Source: a bacterium UBP8_UBA817
GTDB taxonomy: Bacteria > Margulisbacteria > Marinamargulisbacteria > SXXA01 > SICP01
DNA: 64,000 nucleotides
Assembly: GCA_945898045.1 (NCBI GenBank)
Contig: CAMDGG010000001.1
Location: forward strand, 1-64,000
Direction: 5' to 3'
Shown: positions 20,946-33,303 of the stretch, piece after piece
How the letters are laid out: every line of letters begins with the position of its first letter
Numbering within the stretch: position 1 is the stretch's first letter
Position numbers and translations under genes: made by a program
The notes under the pieces: model-generated
Databases searched by the model: none
What the model saw: the letters and a program-made list of their open reading frames with translations, nothing else
Told to the model about the DNA's origin: nothing

Positions 20946-21409
20946 TAGTAAGTTGTTTCAGTCTGAGAGATAATCTGTGTCACACGGAGGCCATAGTTAT
21001 TATCGATAGCCACGACTTCTCCCTGCGCAATAATTTGTCCGTTTACAACAAGATCCAGAGGCTCTCCGACCAATCTTTCTAGCTCGATGATGGCACCTTC
21101 TGTTAATTCATAAACTTCTTTTAAAGAAATCTGTGAACGTCCTAATTCCACCGAAAGGTTGACCGGTATATTTTTAAATACGTCTAGTTCAAACTTGCGC
21201 CCGGATATGTCTGTGTCTAGCGTAGGAAATTGTACGTCTGCCACAGGAGTTTCATCTGCATGACTTCGTTGTGTTTTTTTTGCAGGTGCTTTTGCTTTTT
21301 TTTCTGTCACACTTTCTTCTTTTTCTTCAGGAGCAGAAAAAGCACCCTCCATAATGGGGTCTATTTTTTCTAAAGGATCTTCAAATCGTTGTTTTTTTGC
21401 CATTTTCAA
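20945..21409 (-). CDS. fliN: Flagellar switch protein FliN
   Basis: SpoA domain 'FKNIPVNLSVELGRSQISLKEVYELTEGAIIELERLVGEPLDLVVNGQIIAQGEVVAIDNNYGLRVTQII'. Confidence 0.93.
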   Translation of the reverse strand: MKMAKKQRFEDPLEKIDPIMEGAFSAPEEKEESVTEKKAKAPAKKTQRSHADETPVADVQFPTLDTDISGRKFELDVFKNIPVNLSVELGRSQISLKEVYELTEGAIIELERLVGEPLDLVVNGQIIAQGEVVAIDNNYGLRVTQIISQTETTY

Positions 21410-22136
21410 GTACCTCGTTTACTAATTTTAGGTAGTCTTGCGCACCCTTGGAATTTATATCGTACTCAAAGATACTTTGTCTTGACCCTGGTGCCTCTGA
21501 CAAACTGACACAGCTACGAATGGCTAATGAAAGTAATCCAGGAAATACCCTTTCTAAACTTTGGCACACATCCTGAGATTTTTTATTTCGCTTATCAAAA
21601 AATGTTGGAACAACTTTGGAAATACTGATATCACTACCGAATATTCTATTAATGATTTTTATATTGTTCAATAGCTGTTTTACCCCGACGAGTGACAAGT
21701 ATTCCATCGACACAGGCAAAATAATTTCTTCCGCGTACAAAAGTGCATTTTGATTTAACAAATTCATAGACGGACCGCAGTCTATAATAACGATATCATA
21801 CTCCGTTACATCTGCCATATACCTTGCGAGCAATCTCTCCCGTTCAGGCATTCCTGACATGGCAATTTCTGCAGGAAAAAGATATTCATTTCCACAGATC
21901 ATATCTAGATTAGGGCGTACTGGTTGGATACAATTTCGCGCAGTTTCTTTTCCCATCAAAACATCATAGAGAGATTTTTTTGCGGTGATTCCCAAGTGGT
22001 ATCCGACAGATCCCTGTGGATCCATATCAATGATCAGAACTTTTTTCCCTTTTAGCGCAAGTCCATGTGCAAGGCTTACGGAAGTAACCGTTTTCCCGGT
22101 ACCCCCTTTATAATTAATAATCGCAATTTTTCTCAT
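21381..22136 (-). CDS. ParA/Soj-family ATPase
   Basis: 'YKGGTGKTVTSVSLAHGLALKGKKVLIIDMDPQGSVGYHLG', 'SEAPGSRQSIFEYDINSKGAQDYLKLVNEVL'. Confidence 0.92.
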   Translation of the reverse strand: MRKIAIINYKGGTGKTVTSVSLAHGLALKGKKVLIIDMDPQGSVGYHLGITAKKSLYDVLMGKETARNCIQPVRPNLDMICGNEYLFPAEIAMSGMPERERLLARYMADVTEYDIVIIDCGPSMNLLNQNALLYAEEIILPVSMEYLSLVGVKQLLNNIKIINRIFGSDISISKVVPTFFDKRNKKSQDVCQSLERVFPGLLSLAIRSCVSLSEAPGSRQSIFEYDINSKGAQDYLKLVNEVLENGKKTTI

Positions 22137-22148
22137 CGTTGGATCACG

Positions 22149-23561
22149 CTATTCCGCATCCAAATCATCCCACGAAAAATCATCGTCCCATTCTTCTTCG
22201 GTTTCTTCTCCTGGGGATTCAACAGGTGCTGAAGGTGGCACATTGGAAACCGAGGGAGGCGTATCGAGTTCTTCACCGGTCTCGTCATCATCATCTAAAT
22301 CGCCCCACTCATCGTCAGCATCTTCTTCATCAACAAGTTCTTCTTCTGGAATTTCGTCTTCTTCCGGCGCATCATCTGCTTCATTTTCCCAGTCATCACT
22401 TTCGTCTTCGGCCATTGCTGATGCGGGAACAGGAATAGGAACAGGGGTAGGGATAGGGATAGGAACAGGAGGTGCTTCTTCAATAATAGGTGGCGGATTA
22501 TATACAGGTGCGGGCGGTTCTGGAAGATCTTCTGTAGGTGGCGTTTCGTGTATAAAAGGGAGCACAGCACTTCGGGTTATTCTTTTAGGTGCGCCCTCTT
22601 GGTCTTCCATCATTAATAACTGTATACATACTTTATGACCGACCACACCTGGCTGCCCTGAGAGGCGTGTTTTCTGCCCTCCAATATAAATTTTCAGAGG
22701 CTCATCCAAGCAAGTGTCGAGCGTAATGACATCTCCAACTTGTAGGTTTTTAATATCCTGCATTCTTAGCGTGGTTTCTCCCAAAACTGCCCTAACAGGT
22801 ATTTTTGTCTTGGTTAGTGTATTAGGATAAATTGCGATTCTTTTTTTGATGGGATCAGAAAATGTTTGTCTGATCGTGAGTAGTTTTCTTAAAATATGAT
22901 TAGGATATGCCCACGTTACTTTTTTCAGATCGCCTTTTCCAAAATAAAAATAGAATGTAAAAATAATGTAGGCTTCTCTAAGTGTTACTTTTTTGTCTTG
23001 GATATACTTTCCGCACTGAAAATCGAGTCGCAATTGATCTTGTGTAAAAATAGATTTCCAAGCATCTATAAAGTAAGGAACCAATTCCTCTGTTTGCGTC
23101 TTAAGAATTTCCCCTTCTAAATCAGAAAAAGTCTCGACGTCACTTTCTTCACCCTTTCCACCGACTAGGCGATTTACAATCATGTCTGCCAAAGCCCATT
23201 CAAATAGGACATTCACGCGTCCATGTTCCCCCAAAACAAAATCAGTTTGCACGACCGAATTTTGCTGTGCATTGAGAAAATCATCGTAGGCCATTTGGCT
23301 TGCTACGATTGAATGCAACTCTACTTTGATATCCATATCTTGGGATAGTTTTTTGGTTATTTTTTCTGCCAATCTGTAATGTAAATAATGTACATATTTA
23401 AGCTGATCACGCGGCATACTATCAAAGTTAATATTACGAATTGGTGAGATATTAATCTCTTCCATGTCACTATCTCGATATTGAATTGTTGTCCAATCCC
23501 CTATCGCTGGGGCTAGTTTAATTTTCCTTGAAAAAGCAAAGCCGTTTTTTTGATTTACCAC
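22149..23561 (-). CDS. fliM: Flagellar switch protein FliM-like with long Pro/acidic C-terminal tail
   Basis: 'RNINFDSMPRDQLKYVHYLHYRLAEKITKKLSQDMDIKVELHSIVASQMAYDDFL', SpoA-like region 'IPVRAVLGETTLRMQDIKNLQVGDVITLD...KIYIGGQ'; then about 130 aa rich in P, D and E. Confidence 0.82.
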   Translation of the reverse strand: MVNQKNGFAFSRKIKLAPAIGDWTTIQYRDSDMEEINISPIRNINFDSMPRDQLKYVHYLHYRLAEKITKKLSQDMDIKVELHSIVASQMAYDDFLNAQQNSVVQTDFVLGEHGRVNVLFEWALADMIVNRLVGGKGEESDVETFSDLEGEILKTQTEELVPYFIDAWKSIFTQDQLRLDFQCGKYIQDKKVTLREAYIIFTFYFYFGKGDLKKVTWAYPNHILRKLLTIRQTFSDPIKKRIAIYPNTLTKTKIPVRAVLGETTLRMQDIKNLQVGDVITLDTCLDEPLKIYIGGQKTRLSGQPGVVGHKVCIQLLMMEDQEGAPKRITRSAVLPFIHETPPTEDLPEPPAPVYNPPPIIEEAPPVPIPIPTPVPIPVPASAMAEDESDDWENEADDAPEEDEIPEEELVDEEDADDEWGDLDDDDETGEELDTPPSVSNVPPSAPVESPGEETEEEWDDDFSWDDLDAE

Positions 23562-23564
23562 GTT

Positions 23565-24170
23565 TTATGGCTCCTCAAATTTAACTGTGATTCTTCGCCC
23601 ATTTTCTAAGTATATCGCATCGTGGCGGATAATAAAGTAGGCTTTTTTTATTGTGTTCGCTTCGACATCTTTGTAAGGCAATTCTTGCCCTATGCGTTGT
23701 GTCGGTCGTTGAAAAGAAACGGCTGGCAATTGAATTCCCTGTGCCTCAACGAGGCCCGATGTACTTATTTTATTTTCAACAAAAAATCTCTGGCGTTTTT
23801 GAGCTTCATTTAATTGTTCAGCTCGGTCTGTAATGTCTTGTGGAAGTCCTGGTAAATCCTCAAAACTCATTTTAGCCTGAACAGTATTTCGCCGCATATC
23901 CCAAATATTAGCAATCCACGACTCCCCTACCTGATTTATTTTTGTAATCATGCCACTAAATGTTACGGCTCCATTCTGTACAATATTTACTTTTTTTCCC
24001 ACATAATTAGCATACAGAAAGTCTCTTATATCTAATTTAGATTGTTCTTTGGCAAGCGCTACATCAAATGTTTGGGCGGAAGAGCCGCGGCCCTCCTGAT
24101 CCCCTAAAGAGGACGTGTTGACTACAGGGGATGGGGTTAGCGAATTGGAGATAGGACTTGGTGATGACAT
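23565..24170 (-). CDS. Uncharacterised protein in flagellar operon (occupies a flgD-like position)
   Basis: 201-aa ORF tightly between fliM and the FliK-like gene; polar Ser-rich N-terminus, no Cys; no family recognised. Confidence 0.6.
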   Translation of the reverse strand: MSSPSPISNSLTPSPVVNTSSLGDQEGRGSSAQTFDVALAKEQSKLDIRDFLYANYVGKKVNIVQNGAVTFSGMITKINQVGESWIANIWDMRRNTVQAKMSFEDLPGLPQDITDRAEQLNEAQKRQRFFVENKISTSGLVEAQGIQLPAVSFQRPTQRIGQELPYKDVEANTIKKAYFIIRHDAIYLENGRRITVKFEEP

Positions 24171-24191
24171 TTAGTTATAATATACCGTCAG

Positions 24192-24917
24192 TTACTCATC
24201 GGAAAAGAGGGAGTCCGATTCGCTCTCTTTTTTCTGCTGTTGTTGCTGCTGAGAATTCTGTCTATCTTGTTGATTAGTATGTGAGGGTTCTTCTTGTAGA
24301 AAGAGACTGATGTCTTGATCTGGAAATATTTTTTGCAAGGTTTGTTTGAGTTCGGCCTGATGTTTTTGCAAGTCTTTGAACCCTATCCCTAATTGCTCAT
24401 CTCCAAATACTTGGATCTTAATACTTTTGCCTTCAGTCTGGAACTGCACTTTCAAAGGAGGCTCCGTAAAGGTGAATTGATATTGCTGCTTTCCGTTGAT
24501 TGGATCTAGCTTTTTGATGATTGTGACGGTTTCTCTAATAAACACGTGTAGAATAGGGCGCACATCCGCAATATTACGTGCCTGAAGTGCCTGTAATAAA
24601 TATTGAGCAGGAGAAAGCTCGGTTAAAGACTTTGTGTCGGTTGTAGTTTCTTCGCGTTTTTTGTTTTCCGGATCTTGAAATACTTTTTCTTTTGGCTTAA
24701 TCGGAAGAAATTCTGCGTCTTCCTTTCCATCCCCTTCTTGTTGCATTTTGTAATGGGCTTGGCCTATTTCGACTATATTTTCTTTTTCTGGCGCTTCAGA
24801 GGCTTGGCTCATTAGCTCGATAAAAGAGGTCGTAGTCTTCAAGCTCCCTAGCGGTTGCGTAGGAATTGAGGGAGTTGTCGCTATAGGGTCTTGAGAAAAT
24901 TGCAACTCATGCATCAT
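24192..24917 (-). CDS. Possible hook-length control (FliK-like) protein
   Basis: Disordered N-terminal half, compact domain 'PPLKVQFQTEGKSIKIQVFGDEQLGIGFKDLQKHQAELKQTLQKIFPDQDISL', Q-rich tail; operon position. Assignment mainly by architecture. Confidence 0.5.
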   Translation of the reverse strand: MMHELQFSQDPIATTPSIPTQPLGSLKTTTSFIELMSQASEAPEKENIVEIGQAHYKMQQEGDGKEDAEFLPIKPKEKVFQDPENKKREETTTDTKSLTELSPAQYLLQALQARNIADVRPILHVFIRETVTIIKKLDPINGKQQYQFTFTEPPLKVQFQTEGKSIKIQVFGDEQLGIGFKDLQKHQAELKQTLQKIFPDQDISLFLQEEPSHTNQQDRQNSQQQQQQKKESESDSLFSDE

Positions 24918-26001
24918 AGCCGATGGCTTTGGACTCTTTTAATTTTTCTTGAGCTTCTTTTTTGATTTTGTAGCGATAGCTTTCAAATACTTGACCTAAT
25001 TTTTTGGAATATTTACCTTCAGAAATAAAGGCTTTTCTAAGAGGGAAGCGTTGTTGCAACTTAAAGCCCAACTTATCTAGTCTTTCCGCGACATCTAATT
25101 CATCTAAAGGCGTTTGGCCCGTAATAAGTCCCTTCTCGCCCTCTGTAATACGTCCAAGATCTCTTACCCCAGCTTTTATAAAATCTTCGAAATCAGGATA
25201 AAGTTCCATATTTACTGTAATAGGAATATCATCGGGCAATATTTCACGTGCAAGATCTATGGCTTTTAATACATCAGCCTTGTCTGCAGGTTTTTTCTTT
25301 TCGAAAGGGGTCTTAGGTTCAGGAACAAAGTTTTGCACTAAATATTCATGGATATGGCCATATTCTCTATGTAACGCAGCAATTTTATTGAGAACTGATT
25401 TCTGATTTTCTTTACTTTGGCCAATACCAACAATATTACCTGTGATGACAGGGTAATTGAGTTTTCCAGCCCATTCTAAACTTTTAAGCCTTAGCTCCAA
25501 TCGTTTTCCTGGTGAATTTTTATAGAGATTTTGAGACGTTTTTTCGTCTACAGAGTCCATCATGATTTTAACAAGCGCACTTACTTCTGCCATACGTTTC
25601 ATTTCAATTGGACTTAAAAAACCAAGCTCTATAACAGGTATTAATCCTTCTAAAAAACCTAATTCACAGACAGTATAGACATATTCTAGGTAGGAACTAA
25701 ACCCCCAAAGGTCTAAAATGGCACGAATATGAGGGAATTTATCAGGTCTTTCTCCTGAAACAAAAAAGATTTCTCTAGCACCTTTCGATCTGGCTTGCTT
25801 GGCTGCACGAATGGTGGAATAAGGAACAATAATATTATCTTTTTTATGAAATCCACAATAAGGACAATCATTTCGACACATGCGAGACAAAATAAGCGGC
25901 AAAGATTTAGAATAAGTAATGATATTTGGGCCGTCTTCTCCGATGACTTGGATGTCATCTTCTACATCATTTCGATTTCCAAGAGAATATCCTACAACCA
26001 T
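24907..26001 (-). CDS. CofG-like radical SAM protein (FO synthase subunit 1 family)
   Basis: 'CRNDCPYC' cluster motif, 'IFFVSGERPDKFPHIRAIL', 'ELRLKSLEWAGKLNYPVITGNIVGIGQSKENQKSVLNKIAALHREYGHIHEYLVQNFVPEP'. Confidence 0.85.
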   Translation of the reverse strand: MVVGYSLGNRNDVEDDIQVIGEDGPNIITYSKSLPLILSRMCRNDCPYCGFHKKDNIIVPYSTIRAAKQARSKGAREIFFVSGERPDKFPHIRAILDLWGFSSYLEYVYTVCELGFLEGLIPVIELGFLSPIEMKRMAEVSALVKIMMDSVDEKTSQNLYKNSPGKRLELRLKSLEWAGKLNYPVITGNIVGIGQSKENQKSVLNKIAALHREYGHIHEYLVQNFVPEPKTPFEKKKPADKADVLKAIDLAREILPDDIPITVNMELYPDFEDFIKAGVRDLGRITEGEKGLITGQTPLDELDVAERLDKLGFKLQQRFPLRKAFISEGKYSKKLGQVFESYRYKIKKEAQEKLKESKAIGYDA

Positions 26002-26093
26002 TATGTGGCTCCTTATATGGGTGAACTATGGTACAAAGTGTGGTTTAATTGAGTTTTGTATTATACCAACAAACACTAAGAGTTGTAAGATGA

Positions 26094-27140
26094 ATGAACC
26101 GCATAACGATTAAAATTAATTTGGATCAGTATAAAGCCAATTTAAAACGATTAGCCTCTTCTCTTCCAACTGAGTGCGGCATTATGGCCATTGTAAAAGC
26201 GGATGCTTATGGTCATGGTGCCATTGACGTTGCAAAAGCGGCGATTGAAGAACAGGTCAGGTATCTCGGCGTTGCTACTCTTTCTGAATACAACTCACTT
26301 TATCAAGCCGGAATAGATTATCCAACACTACTATTATCAGAACCCGTCTTTATAGAGACTGACACAGACCTTGCGAAGAATTTAACCTATACGGTCTATA
26401 CGATTGATTTTATTAAACGGCTACAAGCATTTGCAAGCCGGTCTTCTAATATTATTAAAATTCATCTAAAAGTTGATACCGGTATGAATCGACTTGGCAT
26501 ACATAGTCGGCATACATCCGAAATGTTATCTTTTATTCAGAAATGTCCTCACTTATATCTTGAAGGACTTTATACACATCTTTCACAGTCAGAGATTTCT
26601 TCTTCTGGATTTACCCAGAAGCAACTTAAGGATTTTTTAAAGATAAGGAACTTGGTTGAAGTGCCACTTATACATTCTGCAAACTCTGGGGGTATTCGCT
26701 ATTTTCCTGACAGCTATTTTTCTATGGTTCGTGTAGGCCTTGATAGCTATAAAAACGTTATGGAAGTAATGAGCCGCGTCTTATTAATCAAGGATATACC
26801 TGCGGGTGAATCCGTCGGATATGATGCCCAGTTTACAGCTTCAGTAGAGATAAAAATCGCTATTATTTCTGCCGGTTATGCAGATGGTATTTCAACTTTA
26901 TTTAGAACTGGCCATGTTTTCATAAAGGGAAATAGATATCCCATTATAGGGAAAATATGCATGGATATGTTTATGGTCAATTTGGGGAATAATGATATGA
27001 AAGTGAGTTGTGGAGATGAAGTTACTATTTTAGGACGCACGTCTACAACATTGGAAGAATGGGCTGACATTAGTGGATTAAATCCACGAGAAATCACCTG
27101 TTTATTAGGAAACGGAAAAAGATCTCAGAAGAGAGATTAG
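26094..27140 (+). CDS. alr: Alanine racemase
   Basis: PLP-Lys motif 'IMAIVKADAYGHGAIDVAKAA', 'VDTGMNRLGI', 'SAGYADGI', 'GKICMDMFMVNLG'. Confidence 0.95.
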   Translation: MNRITIKINLDQYKANLKRLASSLPTECGIMAIVKADAYGHGAIDVAKAAIEEQVRYLGVATLSEYNSLYQAGIDYPTLLLSEPVFIETDTDLAKNLTYTVYTIDFIKRLQAFASRSSNIIKIHLKVDTGMNRLGIHSRHTSEMLSFIQKCPHLYLEGLYTHLSQSEISSSGFTQKQLKDFLKIRNLVEVPLIHSANSGGIRYFPDSYFSMVRVGLDSYKNVMEVMSRVLLIKDIPAGESVGYDAQFTASVEIKIAIISAGYADGISTLFRTGHVFIKGNRYPIIGKICMDMFMVNLGNNDMKVSCGDEVTILGRTSTTLEEWADISGLNPREITCLLGNGKRSQKRD

Positions 27141-27216
27141 TATTAATTACGTTATTTTATTATTTAATGGGGTTTTATAGATAGAATTGTTACTTTGATA
27201 TTGCGTGCGTATCAGT

Positions 27217-27333
27217 CTTGGCCACGACCTACTCTCCCACTAGGGTAACCCAGCAGTACCATGGGCGCTGAAGGACTTAACTTCTGTGTTCGAGATGGGA
27301 ACAGGTGTACCCCCTTCGCTATCATGACCAAGA
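27217..27333 (-). rRNA. rrf: 5S ribosomal RNA
   Basis: Reverse complement of the typical 5S pattern (cctactctcccactagggtaacccagcagtaccatgggcgctgaaggacttaacttctgtgttcgagatgggaacaggtgt); ends approximate. Confidence 0.93.
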
Positions 27334-27399
27334 TTCATACGCACGCTTAAATTGTGATTTTTTTGTTTTAAGAGTTATTGCATCATAAACTGCTTTTTT

Positions 27400-30380
<2,981 letters not shown>

Positions 30381-30548
30381 AAAAAAGCAGTCTATGAGCA
30401 ATAACTCTTCACTCTGAAAAGTTACTCTCAATAAACTAGACGCTTTGATGTCTAACTCATTTTTAAACAAAAAATCACAATCATATCAAAGAACAAGCAC
30501 TTGTGTTTTGTGCGGGTCTTGAAGAATACCTAATATGATCTTTGTTTG

Positions 30549-30962
30549 TCAAACACTTTTTTTAATGGTCTTTTCTGTTTTATCGCTTTTGAACTCAAAA
30601 TAGGCTTTTTTGAGCGCGGGGCACAAACAAGTTTCTTTGATTAGGCTGGTTTCGTCTTCCCAGATTTCAGGCCAATTGGGATAGCTACGACAATGGCCAG
30701 GTCTTTCAGCATAGACCTGGCATTCATTCTTTTTGTTCAGAAAACACTCTGTCCTATGTCTTTCTGAGGCAATCACATTCCATCCATTTTCTCGCCTTAC
30801 ATATAGTTCTTTGAATTTTTCATTGGTGATTTCTAAAAGTGTTGCCATACCATCAATCTCTTTTTCGGTTGCGTAGACATAGCCGGATGTTCTGCAACAA
30901 TTACCAGTTTTTTGGCAAACGAACTTATCTAGTATTTTTTCTTTGTCTTCCTGTCTTATCAT
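30549..30962 (-). CDS. YkgJ family Fe-S/zinc-cluster (CxxxCxxxxC) protein
   Basis: 'FVCQKTGNCCRTSGYVYATEKEIDGMA', 'CFLNKKNECQVYAERPGHCRSYPNWPEIWED'. Confidence 0.85.
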   Translation of the reverse strand: MIRQEDKEKILDKFVCQKTGNCCRTSGYVYATEKEIDGMATLLEITNEKFKELYVRRENGWNVIASERHRTECFLNKKNECQVYAERPGHCRSYPNWPEIWEDETSLIKETCLCPALKKAYFEFKSDKTEKTIKKSV

Positions 30963-30983
30963 AAGAGTGATTATAATGGCTGC

Positions 30984-31451
30984 ATGGCAAAATCAGATGA
31001 TAAAAAATTAGTCGCTAGTAATAAGAAGGCTTTTCATAACTATGAAATCGTTGAAAAGCTAGAAGCAGGGATTGTTCTTGAAGGTTATGAAGTGAAGTCT
31101 ATTCGTAATGGGCATGTTACGTTTCAGGATAGTTACGCGCGTGTTTCTAATAAAGGGGATGGGGTCGTTTTGATGGGCTGCAATATCCGTCCTTATAATA
31201 TGGCACAAAATATTGTGATTGATGCAGATCGCGATAGGAAGCTACTACTGAACAAAGCTGAGATTCGCAAACTAACAAATAAGACGAAGACAAAGGAATT
31301 GGTTATCGTTCCTATCTCTATGTATTTTAGTGGAAATCGGGTCAAGGTGGAGCTAGGACTTGGGAAACCAAAGAAGAAATATGATAAGCGCGCCTCTTTA
31401 AAAGAGAAAGATGTTAAACGAGAGATTGATCGCGGGATGAAGAGTCGTTAA
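30984..31451 (+). CDS. smpB: SsrA-binding protein
   Basis: 'NKKAFHNYEIVEKLEAGIVLEGYEVKSIRNG...SYARV'; C-terminal KYDKRASLKEKDVKREIDR. Confidence 0.95.
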   Translation: MAKSDDKKLVASNKKAFHNYEIVEKLEAGIVLEGYEVKSIRNGHVTFQDSYARVSNKGDGVVLMGCNIRPYNMAQNIVIDADRDRKLLLNKAEIRKLTNKTKTKELVIVPISMYFSGNRVKVELGLGKPKKKYDKRASLKEKDVKREIDRGMKSR

Positions 31452-31468
31452 AAAAAAGGAGGGCGGTC

Positions 31469-32650
31469 ATGAGTGCACTATTACCTTTAGCTAGACTTAG
31501 TCGTGCTGGAATTCTACCTATACAGGGAAGCCTTCGCGCGCTTAGCCAAGTCGCCAAGAAAAGAGAATTCAATCCAGAAACTGCGGATAAAAGCGTGTCC
31601 CATCTCCCAACAGGTTCTCTTATGAAAGAATGGGCTCTTTTACGTACGATGCGCATTACAGCCCTTCATCCTTTGGCTAAATTTGCTATGGACAATAGTT
31701 TAAAAAATGATTTGCTTGGAACATGCTCTAGTCATTTGATTCGTCCCTGGTTTCAACAGTTTTGTGTACAAGGCAATCCCGATATTGTTGTGGCTGAAGC
31801 TGTTCAAAAACAATTAAATCCTGATCATGTTATTTTTGATTATGCTACCGAAAATATTCCTGATGCCTCTCATAGAGAGGAGACCGAGAAACAATATCTT
31901 GCTTATCTTAGACATCCTTCTGTCAAGATGATCGCCGTTAAATTAACTGGATTGTGTCCTGTTAAAATTCTTGAGAGTGGGGATTACGAACATCCTCATT
32001 ATTGTGCTGCATTGGCTTCTCTTGAAACAGTCGTGAGAACAGCCCATGAATTGGGAAAAATTGTGGTGTTTGATGCTGAACAATTTTCTGCGGAATCTAT
32101 GATTTCACATGCAGCACTTCAGTTTGCAAGAAAATTTCCTAAAAATGTTATGATCACTGCTCAGGCGACACGCTGTGATTCTTTAAATCGATTAAAGTCT
32201 TGGAGTGAGGAGATGCCAGAGGGCGAACGGTTAATGGTCAAATTGGTCAAAGGAGCCTACAAGTCTGATCGCGACCTTCACAAGGATGCCCTTTATCAAG
32301 ATTTTTCTGGCACCCATCAAAACTATATTGATTTGCTAACCCTTGGGGCTACTCATCCTAAAATTGCAATGCTGCCCTGTACGCATAATCTTGATCTTAT
32401 TGATAGGAGTGTTCAGAGTGGATTTAAGCAAGTCGGTAATTTATCAGGAATGGAAGTTGCTAAGGGATTATCTGAAGATCTGGCTGAAATCCGCTATTTT
32501 ATAGGGCACCATGACCCCTCAGAATTAGTAGAATATATGAAACGTCGCTTCCACGAACATGGAGAGGCATTGGAACCACGTCGTGAATTATTGCTTTCTG
32601 CCGCATTACGCTTTCGACTAGAAAAATCTATACGCTATTGGACTTCATAA
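31469..32650 (+). CDS. Proline dehydrogenase family protein
   Basis: 'RLMVKLVKGAYKSDRDLHKDALYQDFSGTHQNY', 'LPCTHNLDLID', 'YMKRRFHEHGEALEPRRELLLSAALRFRL'. Confidence 0.85.
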   Translation: MSALLPLARLSRAGILPIQGSLRALSQVAKKREFNPETADKSVSHLPTGSLMKEWALLRTMRITALHPLAKFAMDNSLKNDLLGTCSSHLIRPWFQQFCVQGNPDIVVAEAVQKQLNPDHVIFDYATENIPDASHREETEKQYLAYLRHPSVKMIAVKLTGLCPVKILESGDYEHPHYCAALASLETVVRTAHELGKIVVFDAEQFSAESMISHAALQFARKFPKNVMITAQATRCDSLNRLKSWSEEMPEGERLMVKLVKGAYKSDRDLHKDALYQDFSGTHQNYIDLLTLGATHPKIAMLPCTHNLDLIDRSVQSGFKQVGNLSGMEVAKGLSEDLAEIRYFIGHHDPSELVEYMKRRFHEHGEALEPRRELLLSAALRFRLEKSIRYWTS

Positions 32651-33300
32651 TCCAACGGATCTATTATTTCGGTCTCTTTAAATCCTTTTAGACGCAAGAT
32701 GCAAGCGGGACAGGTGCCGCAGGCGGGCCTTTTTCCGTTATAACAAGTATGTGTGTGCTGGTACCAGTCGAGCTTTCCTAGATTTTGCATTAGCAAAATA
32801 GTTTCGGCTTTCGTAAGAAACATGAGTGGGGTGTGAATTTCCACCTGGGTTTCCATTGCTAAATTGAGGGTTTGTTCTGCAGATTTAATAAAATTGTCTC
32901 GGCAGTCTGGGTACCCTGAATAATCTGTTTGGCAGACGCCAGTATAGATGTGCCGAATATTTTTTTCGTATGCGATTATGGCGGCCATGTTTAAAAAAAG
33001 TAGATTGCGACCCGGCACGAAAGTGGAAGGAAGTTGGCCTTCTTTGTGTTCGATGGGAATATGATGGGTGAGGGAGTTTTTTGTAACTTGCGAGAGGAGC
33101 GGGAAATCGATAATTTGGAACGGGACTTTGGCTAATTTCGCAATAATTTGGGCTTGTTTGAGCTCAATTTGATGGCGTTGTCCGTAGTTGATGGCAACGG
33201 CCTCGACTTCTCCTGGAAAATCGTGGAGGGCTTGGGCGAGACAAGTGGTGCTATCTTGGCCCCCAGAAAATAGAACGAGTGCTTTTGATTTTTTAGACAT
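32635..33300 (-). CDS. queC: 7-cyano-7-deazaguanine synthase
   Basis: 'KALVLFSGGQDSTTCLAQAL', 'FVPGRNLLFLNMAA', zinc ligands 'CYNGKRPACGTCPAC'. Confidence 0.96.
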   Translation of the reverse strand: MSKKSKALVLFSGGQDSTTCLAQALHDFPGEVEAVAINYGQRHQIELKQAQIIAKLAKVPFQIIDFPLLSQVTKNSLTHHIPIEHKEGQLPSTFVPGRNLLFLNMAAIIAYEKNIRHIYTGVCQTDYSGYPDCRDNFIKSAEQTLNLAMETQVEIHTPLMFLTKAETILLMQNLGKLDWYQHTHTCYNGKRPACGTCPACILRLKGFKETEIIDPLDYEVQ

Positions 33301-33303
33301 ACC

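Noticed and set aside
22139-22638. Plus-strand ORFs (99 and 131 aa) opposite the fliM 3' end
   Set aside because: Low-complexity shadow (Ser-rich/His-rich) of the acidic FliM tail
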